From assembly GCA_018829445.1 (NCBI GenBank), contig JAHJTV010000103.1:1-64000 (forward strand): a stretch of DNA of 64,000 nucleotides. The letters are read 5' to 3'. Shown piece by piece: positions 6,932 to 16,480 of the stretch. A program made the position numbers and the translations under genes. Position 1 is the stretch's first letter; each line of letters starts with the position of its first letter. The notes beneath the pieces are model-generated. The model searched no databases, was not told the origin of the DNA, and saw nothing but the letters and a program-made list of their open reading frames with translations. This DNA is from a bacterium. Lineage in GTDB: Bacteria > SAR324 > XYD2-FULL-50-16.

Positions 6932-9571
6932 TTATTGGTTAGGAGACTGTCCTGTTTTCACTTTGTCAGCGAGAGTCTTCTTCAATACGTATTGGAGTTT
7001 TGAAATGGCGTCTATGATTAATTTGGACTGAATCTCATTAACATCAAATTCAGTCTGGATAGCGCTGACCTGTTTGAGCCGCGCCTGATAGCCAAATGCT
7101 ATATCCACCAGTTTTTGAAAATGCTGCTCAACAATCTGCGAAACGCCAAGGGCTAATTCCAGGGTTTGATGAGTCAATAACTTCTGTTCAGGGTTCAACA
7201 TCTCTTTTAATCGAATATCTCCACCCTCATCGGTCAGTTCATAGCCGTTTTCCGGAAGTGTAACTCTTTTGTCCTCAAACAATGAACCAATCTCCTCCTT
7301 AATCTCAATAAAAACCGACCTGGGGGTCTCAATTTTTACTTTCTCTGCAAATTCATCAGCATATACCTTAGAGACAATTTCGCTTTGTATAAACCTCCAG
7401 AGAGTATAAGCTTTGTTACCCTGCTCTTCGACACTTAAGTTTGGAAAATCCTGCTTGGTCTGTTTTACGATATCGTTGTACAGCTGTTTGGAAAGCTTTT
7501 CGGAACTGATGGATTGTCGTTTTTCCAGTGAGATGCCCAGGTTTTCATAGATCAGTTTTAAGATCCGGCTATACTGCATTTCTTGAATCTTATTCTGGTT
7601 GCCTTCAAACTCCCGGACTTTTTTCTCCGTTACCACAACTTCGATCACCTGGGAGTATTTTTTGATGAGGGTGTCCCGCAGTTCCGAAACCATGGTTATA
7701 CTCATCAGGTTTTTATTGATCATCCACTGCAACAGAGGCAGATACACCCTTTCATACTCTTCCGGAATGGGTTCACTGTTGTACAACCACGGTATTCTTC
7801 TTTTGGGAATAACAAAAATGATAAACATGAAGTCTGGAGGCTGATCCGGCTTTTTCTTGGGCATGCAAAGGGACCATTCCTCAACTTCTTCCTTCTTTTC
7901 TTCATCTTGATTTTGCGCCCAGGAATTGCCACCAATCAGGGTTCCCGGTTTGATCTGTCCAAAGCTTTTTTTGCCTTTTCTCAGCGTTATCCCTTCGGAT
8001 ATGGGCATCCAGTAATGGGTAGTCAGCTGGCTTTCGGGAATGATATCTTCTGCCCCCCCCTGGCAAATGAAGAACTGGTCCTGCACCAACTCTTCGGGAA
8101 ACCCAGCAGGCTTCAACGCCAGCATATCCAGAACGCTTTTAAATGACTTAACGAGATTTTTTTTAAGCTGGTCGGAAGCACAGGTTTTGACGATATCGGT
8201 TAATAACGGCACCTTTGATTCGGCAAATCTGATAACACCTGCGTAGGTGTAAGTATGTCCAACAATACGACTGTTATAGGCTTTAAAACCCTGGTTAAAA
8301 ACTGTCACTACTTCATCCAGAGAATTCCTGAGTTTATCCTCCTCTGTTTCCTCCTCCTTGCTGACAATAGCCAGTTTTCTCACCTTTTCCAGGAACATCT
8401 GCATCCTGGAAACAGAAGCGTTAAACTCATTTTCACAAGTGGCAGACAGTTGGGCTGTCTGTTGTGCAACCTGGGACAAAATGCGATTGGGGTTTTTTAG
8501 CCGGAACATCTCGTTTAGCGTTTTTAGATATGCTTCCAGGTTAAATTCGTTTTCCGCTTTTTTATTGCTGAAAAAAATGCTGGCTTTCAATTTATCAGGA
8601 TCGTATATTTCCTCGCGCGGCTGGACCTTCTTGAACATGAACTTGCGCTGAATGGATACCAGAAGAGTATGCATTCGCATTTGATAGATCCTGGGATTAA
8701 ACAGTTCGATCTCACCTATATTAATCGGCAGCTGATCATTGGGTAGAACTCTGATCAGCAGTTCTGCCGTTGTCTCCAACCATCTTTTCCAGATCATCTG
8801 CTTCTGATAGGTAAAAGCCTGATCCGTTCCTTTGAACTTTGTCCTGGGCAGCTTCCTGTCCAGAATCGTCTTCAGAATGTCTATCAAGGTCTTGGTGCTG
8901 TACTGAACATTATTCGGCCAGGAGAATTTGTGGGCAGATTGCAGGTATTGATGAATGACCTGCCAGATTTTCGGTTCCCATTTCTTATCCTCCTGCTTGT
9001 TTAGAGAACCAGTTATTAGCTGTATGTTCAATAGTTTCAGCTGCTTGTTTACCTCATCCCATAACTTCTTTTGAACCTCGCTGTATTTAAACAAGCGATT
9101 CTGAATCTCCAGAAAGAGATTGTAATAGATCTGCTTCTCCTGTTCAAAACTGGCATCCTCTATCTCACTGATTTTAAAATCCCGCAAGAACTGGCCCATG
9201 GGGATCTTAATCACCAGTGATTGTCCGCCTTCCGCAATGCCAATCGTGGCGTTTCGGGTGGAGTTTCGGTCTATAATGGCTTTGTCTCCAAACAAAGCAG
9301 GTCCATCCATTTTAACAATCACTTTTCCAAAAACAATTACATCGGCTAAGTGATTACATAACAGGAAAAGATCTTTGCCCTGTTCACCCTGCGTAATGAT
9401 CTTAAAACCCGGATTAAAAAATCCAAACTCCAGGGTCTGCAGTAATCTTTTCCCTAAAATCTCAAGACATATCTTAGTTAACGGGTAGGATTTAAGCAGG
9501 GTTTCCGATGCCTGTACTACCTCTGATCCGAATGATGATATCTTATAATAAATATTGTTTTGAAATGCCAT
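6932..9571 (-). CDS. Large protein with N-terminal cyclic-nucleotide-binding domain (879 aa)
   Basis: Residues about 50-130 form a cyclic nucleotide-binding (CAP effector-type) fold: GFKIITQGEQGKDLFLL, then the phosphate-binding cassette FGDKAI at 94-99 and R106-N-A-T. The canonical FGE Glu is Asp here, so ligand binding is uncertain. The remaining 750 residues are mostly helical, rich in charged and Gln residues, and match no family I know; a second possible beta-rich stretch at about 500-610 (PISEGITLRKGKKSFGQIKPGTLIGG) could be a degenerate second cNMP-like domain. There is no DNA-binding helix-turn-helix and no membrane segment. It forms a two-gene unit with the gene at 6024. It could be a large cytoplasmic sensor or scaffold. 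Confidence 0.75.
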   Translation of the reverse strand: MAFQNNIYYKISSFGSEVVQASETLLKSYPLTKICLEILGKRLLQTLEFGFFNPGFKIITQGEQGKDLFLLCNHLADVIVFGKVIVKMDGPALFGDKAIIDRNSTRNATIGIAEGGQSLVIKIPMGQFLRDFKISEIEDASFEQEKQIYYNLFLEIQNRLFKYSEVQKKLWDEVNKQLKLLNIQLITGSLNKQEDKKWEPKIWQVIHQYLQSAHKFSWPNNVQYSTKTLIDILKTILDRKLPRTKFKGTDQAFTYQKQMIWKRWLETTAELLIRVLPNDQLPINIGEIELFNPRIYQMRMHTLLVSIQRKFMFKKVQPREEIYDPDKLKASIFFSNKKAENEFNLEAYLKTLNEMFRLKNPNRILSQVAQQTAQLSATCENEFNASVSRMQMFLEKVRKLAIVSKEEETEEDKLRNSLDEVVTVFNQGFKAYNSRIVGHTYTYAGVIRFAESKVPLLTDIVKTCASDQLKKNLVKSFKSVLDMLALKPAGFPEELVQDQFFICQGGAEDIIPESQLTTHYWMPISEGITLRKGKKSFGQIKPGTLIGGNSWAQNQDEEKKEEVEEWSLCMPKKKPDQPPDFMFIIFVIPKRRIPWLYNSEPIPEEYERVYLPLLQWMINKNLMSITMVSELRDTLIKKYSQVIEVVVTEKKVREFEGNQNKIQEMQYSRILKLIYENLGISLEKRQSISSEKLSKQLYNDIVKQTKQDFPNLSVEEQGNKAYTLWRFIQSEIVSKVYADEFAEKVKIETPRSVFIEIKEEIGSLFEDKRVTLPENGYELTDEGGDIRLKEMLNPEQKLLTHQTLELALGVSQIVEQHFQKLVDIAFGYQARLKQVSAIQTEFDVNEIQSKLIIDAISKLQYVLKKTLADKVKTGQSPNQ

Positions 9572-9664
9572 ATCCGTTAGATTTTTAATGTGAAATTCTT
9601 GATAATAATATCATCGTCTTGAGCTTTGTGCCACACTAAAATATATTTTAGAGAAGATATCATT

Positions 9665-10894
9665 CTAAGACTGTCCCTCCTTTCTCTTTTTTAGAGCAAG
9701 GGCTTCCTTTAAGCCTTTTTCTCTTATTACTTTGATTTTTAAACGGGTTTCATTCATTTTGAAAAAGCGTTGTCCATATTTCCTCAGCATCTTTTTATCA
9801 ATTTCAAATCCAAGACCGGGACGGGTAAATGGGGCTAACATTCCATTATTGTCAGGGATAATGGATTCGATGATACCATCCCGATATTCGGGTACCCAGG
9901 AAGGTTCTTCCAAGGGATATTCCAGCGGCAATGAGTTTTCCGGATCAGCAAGCACCATATTCCAGTTAACATGGAATCCGATTCCATTTGTCCATGTATG
10001 TGGCGTGAAGAGCCGTTTTCGTTCATGGCAGGTATCAATTACTTTTTTAACTTGGGCTATGCCCCCTGCAAAGGTTGCATCAGGTTGATACACGTCAAAA
10101 CAGTCTTTATCAAACATTATCTTGATCTCATCCCAGCCGTAATTAAGTTCGGCGCCGGAGATCTTTATTTTTGCAGCCTTTTTGAGTTTGGCATTTCCAT
10201 CATAATCCCTTGAATCCAAAGGCTCTTCCAACCATTCAATTTTATTATGATAACAGGCTTTTGCAAATGCCTTTGCGCGTTCGAAATCCCATGCCGGAAC
10301 CTTATCTACGATGGACACCAGCCAGCCCTGGTTAGCGTCTACGCCCAAAGTAAAACCGTCACCCATCCCCTTCCTCACCACTTCAATATGTCGGATATCC
10401 TCCTTCAGTTCAATATTCTTAACCCTCAACTTGGCTGTTTGATATCCCCGTTCTTTCATTGCCAGTAACTCATCTATTCTTTGCTCAGGATCATGCATCT
10501 CACCGGTTGAAAGGTAAACGGGGATTGTCCTTGCTTTACCACCCAACAGCTCATAAACGGGTTTATTTTCCAGCTTTCCTTTGATATCCCAACAGGCAGG
10601 TTCGATCCAGAAGTTACGCCAACCAAGATAACCGGCTTGTTTGAGCAGATCTTGCACACGATCAATATCTGTCGGATCAGCTCCCATCAAATACCCACCC
10701 AATAGATCTCCCAACCCCTGCCTTTCTTTTCCCATTGCAGATCCGGCAGCATAACCCTCAATCCCGTCATCTGTTACCAGTCGGATCAGCGTAAAACGAT
10801 TATGTGTCTGTGGATATCCGGGAATCCAGGTGGGCCAGAAAGTATGCTTCAAAGGAATTGAAACGTGATATAATTCTATGAGTTCTATTTTCAT
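9665..10894 (-). CDS. Mandelate racemase/muconate lactonizing enzyme family protein (enolase superfamily)
   Basis: A 409-residue enolase-superfamily enzyme, which abstracts a proton alpha to a carboxylate and stabilises the enolate on Mg2+. Metal ligands are visible: Asp186 (GVDANQGW), Glu223/224 (LEEP) and Glu249 (SGAE). A base lies in KLR at 155-157. A His299-Asp272 dyad (QPDATFAGG, TPHTW) has the same 27-residue spacing as in mandelate racemase, pointing to the MR subgroup (sugar-acid dehydratase or racemase). The substrate is probably an acid sugar or similar hydroxy acid, which cannot be read here. Cytoplasmic. It is in the same direction as the cNMP pair but separated by 93 bp; no sugar-acid transport genes are nearby. 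Confidence 0.88.
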   Translation of the reverse strand: MKIELIELYHVSIPLKHTFWPTWIPGYPQTHNRFTLIRLVTDDGIEGYAAGSAMGKERQGLGDLLGGYLMGADPTDIDRVQDLLKQAGYLGWRNFWIEPACWDIKGKLENKPVYELLGGKARTIPVYLSTGEMHDPEQRIDELLAMKERGYQTAKLRVKNIELKEDIRHIEVVRKGMGDGFTLGVDANQGWLVSIVDKVPAWDFERAKAFAKACYHNKIEWLEEPLDSRDYDGNAKLKKAAKIKISGAELNYGWDEIKIMFDKDCFDVYQPDATFAGGIAQVKKVIDTCHERKRLFTPHTWTNGIGFHVNWNMVLADPENSLPLEYPLEEPSWVPEYRDGIIESIIPDNNGMLAPFTRPGLGFEIDKKMLRKYGQRFFKMNETRLKIKVIREKGLKEALALKKRKEGQS

Positions 10895-11687
10895 GGAGAT
10901 CTCTTGTTTTTTAAGTTAGTTAAGGTCGATTATCCCACTGTTATTTTGCGATACAATATAAAAAAACGAGGAACTCGTCAATAAAACTTAAATATTCATC
11001 TTGGGTCAATACATTCTGAGGCTCAAAGGGTGGGTTCTTTTGGTCTGGAGTCTCAAATTCACTGTTGTCATGTCAGACTCGATCCCATAAGCGCTTACTT
11101 AAGAGCAAATGGAAAGAAGTTTCATTGATAATTAATTACTTCTTCATTTAAATCAGCTAATTATGCTGATGAGGCTTTTTCAAATAGTCAATAATCAATT
11201 GTTAATTAAAAACTACTAATGATTTTTCGTTTATGAAGCGCTCATGGGACTCGATCCGGCTTTCAGAAAGATGCTCCGTAATAACAATGGATTATGTGTT
11301 CAGCCCGGAATGCGGGTGAAATCGACATCGTTTTTAGTATTAGAGCTTTTTCGGCAAACCCTGGTATTTGGATTGGATGATCGGATTTAGGTTGGTAAAG
11401 ACTTTGCGGCGTGGAACAAAATCATTAAGTAAAGCTGCGTTTGACGGTTGCTGATTATCATCCCAATGTTTTACACTCATTATCAAAAGTTCAAATACTA
11501 TTGTCTACGACCACGTTAGTAGCGACACTAGGGTAGGCTTCACTTTTTAAAAGGGAAACTGTTTTTGAGGCTACCGACTTACTTTTGGATTAGATTCATG
11601 CTTGGTTAAAGACTGACACAGCCATTAAGACTTTGAGCCAAGCCATATTTACAATGCCAAACGTCATTTATCGTAACAACATTCTCA
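10895..11687. other. Intergenic region carrying a MITE-like element
   Basis: About 790 bp between divergent genes. The only structure I can support is the repeat-bounded element at 11076-11257 (separate entry) and a small hairpin TCAGC-taattat-GCTGA inside it near 11153-11169. No open frame looks like a gene, and I see no clear promoter in front of the sigma-like gene at 11688. Confidence 0.5.
11076..11257. mobile_element. MITE-like element: inverted repeats inside short direct repeats
   Basis: TCCCATAAGCGCTT (11083-11096) is repeated in inverted orientation as AAGCGCTCATGGGA (11236-11249), 13 of 14 positions pairing. Both ends also carry the direct repeat GACTCGATCC (11076-11085 and 11248-11257). 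The interior of about 140 bp is very AT-rich and non-coding. This is the architecture of a non-autonomous transposable element, though a long regulatory hairpin is possible. Confidence 0.4.
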
Positions 11688-12791
11688 ATGACTATTCAAA
11701 AAATATTTGAAAAGTATATTAGTCAGATAGATATCATTATTGCGACGACGTGCAGAAAGAAAAATATTACCGGAGTACTGGCCGGAGATTTTGGGTCTTA
11801 TGTTTACGAAAAACTGCTGGAGAACAATGGAAAGCGATTATTGGATTTTCAGGGCGATTATGGTGCTTCCTGGGGAGGTTACCTCTCCATCGTTATAACC
11901 CGTTTAGCGATAGATTTCACTAAAAAGCACTGGGGAAGATGGGAAAACTCAACCGCGGCAAGAATGCTGGGTGAAGCTTCAATGAGGTTTGAAGCGCTTA
12001 TCTATCGGGATAAGTATTCTTTTTCCGAGGCTTCCCAAACGATGCTGGATAATCCGAGTTATAGAGTTTTCTACCGGATTTCAATCAAAGAGCTCACCAC
12101 ACTATCAAGCGTTCTAGAAAAACCGATTCTAAAAAAACTGGAGGAGATTGCAAAAGTAACCCTTTATAACAGGGTTGAGTTTCTGGCCATCCTTGAGGAA
12201 GTGCTGAATGATGAGGAGATTAAGAGGGTAAAAAACCATCTTGGTGATTTTGAAGTCCTGTTGAGTATTCAGCTTCTGGAAGAATGGGATCTGCTTTTTC
12301 AGGGCAGGCTTCTACCTCTTCGTCCGGTTCCCGTGAACATAGGAATATATAAGGATGAGGATCATGATGACGAACTTGACGTTCTTGAGAATATCGAGGA
12401 CGGTTCAAAGCAGGGGCCTTTGGAGCAATTATTAGACAAGGAGATGAAATCCCAATTAGAATCAAAAATTGGAGATTTGATGGAAGACATTGGGGATAGG
12501 GATTGGATGATATTGATATTCTATCTGGTTGACAACCTGAGAATCTCTGAAATAGCCCGAATCATGGATGACGAAACAACTTACACGGCCAGTAAGAAGA
12601 GAGAAAAAATACCGGTTTCCTCCAAAAGCTGGAAATATGTCAATAGACGCATACAGTTTTTTACGGATCAATTGAAGACCAGTATTGAAATGATGAATAT
12701 CGATCGTGAAGATTGGGAAGCAGTCGCGCAGTATTGTTTGTATTTGATATCAAAAAAATTACAAAAAAAGAAACTTCCGTCGTCGATCTAA
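11688..12791 (+). CDS. Divergent sigma-70 family RNA polymerase sigma factor
   Basis: A 367-residue protein with a region 2-like segment (FGSYVYEKLLENNGKRLLDF, then YLSIVITRLAIDFTKKHWGRW). It is followed by the block WENSTAARMLG...FEALIYRDKYSFSEA, which I recall from a large-bodied class of ECF-like sigma factors, and a region 4-like helical part near 265-335 (LMEDIGDRDWMILIFYLVDNLRISEIARIM). Sigma factors direct RNA polymerase to specific promoters. It is about twice the length of a usual ECF factor. It is followed after 82 bp by a zinc-finger anti-sigma-like gene in the same direction, which supports the call. The start is the first ATG; no strong ribosome site is visible. Confidence 0.7.
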   Translation: MTIQKIFEKYISQIDIIIATTCRKKNITGVLAGDFGSYVYEKLLENNGKRLLDFQGDYGASWGGYLSIVITRLAIDFTKKHWGRWENSTAARMLGEASMRFEALIYRDKYSFSEASQTMLDNPSYRVFYRISIKELTTLSSVLEKPILKKLEEIAKVTLYNRVEFLAILEEVLNDEEIKRVKNHLGDFEVLLSIQLLEEWDLLFQGRLLPLRPVPVNIGIYKDEDHDDELDVLENIEDGSKQGPLEQLLDKEMKSQLESKIGDLMEDIGDRDWMILIFYLVDNLRISEIARIMDDETTYTASKKREKIPVSSKSWKYVNRRIQFFTDQLKTSIEMMNIDREDWEAVAQYCLYLISKKLQKKKLPSSI

Positions 12792-12873
12792 CTAAGTATG
12801 TATATTAAATCCAATCAAATCCACGAAAATCGTAAGACTTATGCTCCTAATACGTTAACTGTAAGATATTACC

Positions 12874-13839
12874 ATGCAATCTAATAACAGAGATCACCAG
12901 ATTGATTGCCCTGATGCGCAAGAACTTACCGCGTTCGTTGAGGGGAAGCTAAATTTACAGCAACAATCCAGGATTCTGCAGCATATCAGGACATGTAGTG
13001 ACTGTCATCAATTGGCTGTAGATGTGGTAAATATAAAGCGGGATCTTCCCGATAGTATTCTTAATATGGAAGCTGATCATCTGAATCAACGTCCTATCAC
13101 CAAGGTGCAGAATAGAATTAAACCTGCCTGGATGAATAGAATTCGAGGATTCAGGGCGGCAACCTTCGCGTTGCCTTTTGCTGCCGTATTTTTGTTTATT
13201 ACCCTGTTATCGCCGGAATCGGATTGGTCATCCGAACAGATTCTCCATCCTTTAAAAAAGAAAGCAGAGATTCAAAAAATCATTCAATCTATCACATTGG
13301 ATAACACCCCATCGGTTGCATTGAGTTTCAGCAATGGAACAACAAACCAGAAAATGGCGTTTAAGGCTGGAATTCTGCTAAGTCGTTTAGAGATCTGCCG
13401 GAAGGCAAAGGATTATAAGACAGGTAAACATCTTTCAGAAAACCTGGTCAATCTTTTAAACAGTGTTTCTATTGAGAGTCCTTCCAAAAATCTGATTGAC
13501 GAAATTGCAGCAAACAGCTCTCAACTGAACAGTGAGGATCAGCTAACAGCGGTCATCAAATCTACTGAAAGAATTTTCCTGGAGACGCCCATTGATTATT
13601 ATTTAAGACTAGGTTTGGTTGTTGAAACTGCAAAAGCATTCTCCTTGATTGGTAAATCGGAAATTTTCGATAAAGACTATTTTGTGTTCATTGTAACCCA
13701 ACCGGATTTTCAAAATCTCCCCCCTGGTGTAATCCGCAGATTAAAAGAGGTTAACGCATTACTGGCCAATAATTCTATTGCACGAGATTCAGAAATCATA
13801 TACAACCTCTTACAAGAAACAGAAGATATTTTGTTATAA
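12874..13839 (+). CDS. Zinc-finger (zf-HC2-type) membrane anti-sigma-like protein
   Basis: A 321-residue protein. Residues 12-44 carry Cys12, His37, Cys41 and Cys44 (CPDAQELTAF...HIRTCSDC), the zinc-binding anti-sigma domain that grips a cognate sigma factor in the cytoplasm. A basic stretch precedes one hydrophobic segment at about 92-112 (ATFALPFAAVFLFITLL), leaving about 210 residues on the other side of the membrane as a sensor of unknown type. The gene lies between the sigma-like gene and the exported protease gene, so it most likely holds the sigma factor inactive until an envelope signal arrives. The partner relationship is inferred from order and domain type. Confidence 0.78.
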   Translation: MQSNNRDHQIDCPDAQELTAFVEGKLNLQQQSRILQHIRTCSDCHQLAVDVVNIKRDLPDSILNMEADHLNQRPITKVQNRIKPAWMNRIRGFRAATFALPFAAVFLFITLLSPESDWSSEQILHPLKKKAEIQKIIQSITLDNTPSVALSFSNGTTNQKMAFKAGILLSRLEICRKAKDYKTGKHLSENLVNLLNSVSIESPSKNLIDEIAANSSQLNSEDQLTAVIKSTERIFLETPIDYYLRLGLVVETAKAFSLIGKSEIFDKDYFVFIVTQPDFQNLPPGVIRRLKEVNALLANNSIARDSEIIYNLLQETEDILL

Positions 13840-13918
13840 AATCAACGAATCATTGCCGTCTTTCTTGTAAAATCCTCCTTCCAAATTTGTATCTAAAGCT
13901 CGATGGATTTTTTATAGG

Positions 13919-16480
13919 ATGGGTCAACTTTTGAACTTTAAATGGTTTCAAGCTGTATGCACCCTATATATCGTAGTTTTACTATTTCCTTTCATTTTGA
14001 ATGCTGCAACAGATGAAAAAGGAACCGGTGAATTCTACATAAGGGAATACGGAATCCTCAGTTCAAACCAGAATCCAACGGTTGAGCAAGCCCAGCTTGT
14101 CTTCAGGCGACTGCTAAAATCCGCCAACGCCAAGCAGAATAATCAATATCGGCTTATTATTCTTCCCAAAAGTGCAGCAAACTGGTTAAATTGGGCGATG
14201 TGCCTGCCCGATGGGAGTGTGATCCTGGTTGAAAATATCCTGGATCTGTGTTTTGAGAATCACACGAAAATAACCGAAAAAGGGAGGGCACGGCTCGCGT
14301 TTATACTTGCCCATGAGATTTCTCATCTGCTTGATAATCATCATACCCATCTCAATCGCGGAACTATCCTGCATTTTCAAGAGGGTAGTCAGTCAAATAT
14401 TGAAGCGAATATTCGAAAAATTGAATCCCAGGCCGATTATTCCGGCTTAATTCTCATGACCCTGGCAGATTATGAACCGCGGTTCTTAATAGATCAATCC
14501 AATTTCTTTCAGGAATATTTAACAAAAGTAAGGTCTAATAACAATTTTGATGATCATTTTCCGCCGCAAAAAAGAAAAGATAATCTCAAAGAAAACCTTG
14601 AACCCCTGATTGATGAACTACCCCTCTTTGCAAGTGGGGTCCGTTACTTGAAAAAACAGGAATATGGCCCGGCTATCGAGAGTTTTACACAATTTGCAGA
14701 GATGTTTCCCGGCAGAGAGGTCTATAATAACATTGGCCTCTCCTACTATCAAATGGCTTTGAAGGATCAATCCAAGATCAATCCAAAAACACTGTTTCGT
14801 TTCATGCTGTCAACCGTGGTTGACAGCAATACGCTCGCTATCAAACTGGCTCCGGACGATCTCGGAGCTCCCAGGAGTCTAAAACAACAATTTAAAAAAA
14901 ATCTAGAAAAATCGAAAGAAAGCCTGAAGGTTGCCATCCACAAGGACCCAGACTATGCTCCTGCAAAAATAAACCTGTCATCTGTTTACATTACAGAACA
15001 ACGGTTTGAGGAAGCCTCCAAACTTGTGGATGAAGTGCTCCGACAACAGCCAGCGAATTCCGATGCCATTAACAATAAAGCCGTTGCCTTGTACCTGTCC
15101 AATCCTGAAAAAAACGCAGCAAAAGCGTTAACACTTCTGAATAATGTGGAGGAGATGCCCATGGGTTACTCCTTCCGCTATTCAAATTACAACAAATCCA
15201 GAATTCGCTTTGAGCAACTGGATTGTCTTCTGAACAGCAACCAAACCCTGGATATGGAATGCCTGTCAATTGCCAGAAAATCATGGAATCCCTTTCTGAG
15301 CATTGAAGACAATACGCATTATGCCCGACTGGTGAAATCGGAACTTGGTGGTAATAAACAAAAACAGACGAGGTTGCCGGAAAAAAATCGGGTGGCGCTG
15401 GTATTTGGAAACAGTTCCTATAAAAAAGCGCCGCTGCTTAATCCGTTAAATGACGCCAGTGCAATGAAAGATACACTGGAAGATTTGGGCTTTAAAGTCG
15501 TGCTGGGCCTGGATCTTACCCGTCAGGAGATGCTCAGGGAAATCAAACTGTTTGAAAAATTATTGACCACAGACAGCACCGGCTTGATCTACTATTCCGG
15601 GCATGGGTTACAGGTCAAGGGCGAGAACTTTCTGCTGCCAATCGGTGTTGAATCCGAGACGATTAGTTTTGATCTTCGTCCGGAAAGGCTGGAGGAAACA
15701 ATTAGAGAAGTAGCCATTAGTCTGAATACCGTACTGGAGATCCTGGCAAGAGTTGACAATGTGCAGAATATCATAATCCTGGATGCCTGCAGAGATAACC
15801 CCCTGCCAGGGATCAGCAGCGAATTCCAGGGCTTTGATGAAATGAATGCACCTCCCCGAACCTATATTGCCTATTCCACCTCTCCCGGTAAAGTTGCATG
15901 GGACGGCTTGGATGGTAATTATGGGGTCTTTACCCGTTCCCTGCTTAATCATATCAAACGCCCCAACGTAGATGTTAAGGATCTTTTTCAAATCGTTCGC
16001 AAGGAAGTGGCAGGCAAAACAGGTGATTACCAAATCACCTGGGATGTTTCCACTCTCGATGAGCAATACTATTTTAATCCGCCAAAACCCCAGGACTGGA
16101 CCTGGCATATTACTGCCGGGGTTTTAATGACGGTTGCTGCCTGGCAATCGAGAGAAGAAGCAAAAAAATATCGTGAACTGAATGAAGAAAACGACTATCT
16201 GAAGAAACAATACGACGATTCCCTTAATCTGGAAGAATATATCGACATTCGTGAGCGCTATTATATAAACCAGGAAAAAATGAAGACCCATAAAAAGAAT
16301 TACGAACAACTCGATATTATTACAATGGCTGCGTTGGCCTGGGAAGCGTATCTTCTGATCTTTGAGACCTATGACGAAGGTGTGTATGATAGCGCGAAAT
16401 CCATCTCTTCACCCAATGTAGTCTTAATGCCTACTCCCCAATTTAATGCTTTGGGGCTAACTTTACAATGGCAGTGGTAA
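13919..16480 (+). CDS. Exported M48-type peptidase / TPR-like / caspase (C14) fusion protein
   Basis: An 853-residue multidomain protein. Residues 8-28 form a signal peptide or anchor. At about 130 the HEISH zinc motif appears, with ESQAD near 169 supplying the third ligand, as in M48 peptidases. TPR-like helices follow at about 235-430 (YLKKQEYGPAIESFTQF, DPDYAPAKINLSSVYI). A caspase p20-like domain spans about 485-720: RVALVFGNSSYKKAPLLNP, the catalytic His in YYSGHG near 558 and the catalytic Cys in LDACRDNP near 621. The C-terminus has a hydrophobic segment, a coiled coil (about 745-790) and another hydrophobic segment. Two intact protease centres in one exported chain is rare. Its place behind a sigma/anti-sigma pair suggests it senses or executes an envelope-stress response. 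Confidence 0.88.
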   Translation: MGQLLNFKWFQAVCTLYIVVLLFPFILNAATDEKGTGEFYIREYGILSSNQNPTVEQAQLVFRRLLKSANAKQNNQYRLIILPKSAANWLNWAMCLPDGSVILVENILDLCFENHTKITEKGRARLAFILAHEISHLLDNHHTHLNRGTILHFQEGSQSNIEANIRKIESQADYSGLILMTLADYEPRFLIDQSNFFQEYLTKVRSNNNFDDHFPPQKRKDNLKENLEPLIDELPLFASGVRYLKKQEYGPAIESFTQFAEMFPGREVYNNIGLSYYQMALKDQSKINPKTLFRFMLSTVVDSNTLAIKLAPDDLGAPRSLKQQFKKNLEKSKESLKVAIHKDPDYAPAKINLSSVYITEQRFEEASKLVDEVLRQQPANSDAINNKAVALYLSNPEKNAAKALTLLNNVEEMPMGYSFRYSNYNKSRIRFEQLDCLLNSNQTLDMECLSIARKSWNPFLSIEDNTHYARLVKSELGGNKQKQTRLPEKNRVALVFGNSSYKKAPLLNPLNDASAMKDTLEDLGFKVVLGLDLTRQEMLREIKLFEKLLTTDSTGLIYYSGHGLQVKGENFLLPIGVESETISFDLRPERLEETIREVAISLNTVLEILARVDNVQNIIILDACRDNPLPGISSEFQGFDEMNAPPRTYIAYSTSPGKVAWDGLDGNYGVFTRSLLNHIKRPNVDVKDLFQIVRKEVAGKTGDYQITWDVSTLDEQYYFNPPKPQDWTWHITAGVLMTVAAWQSREEAKKYRELNEENDYLKKQYDDSLNLEEYIDIRERYYINQEKMKTHKKNYEQLDIITMAALAWEAYLLIFETYDEGVYDSAKSISSPNVVLMPTPQFNALGLTLQWQW

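Noticed and set aside
7583-8146. 187-codon plus-strand frame
   Set aside because: It lies wholly inside the large cNMP-domain gene on the other strand, has no ribosome site and gives a Phe/His-rich, unstructured product.
15608-16108. 166-codon minus-strand frame
   Set aside because: It is antisense to the caspase domain, which has clear catalytic motifs; the antisense product has no recognisable features.
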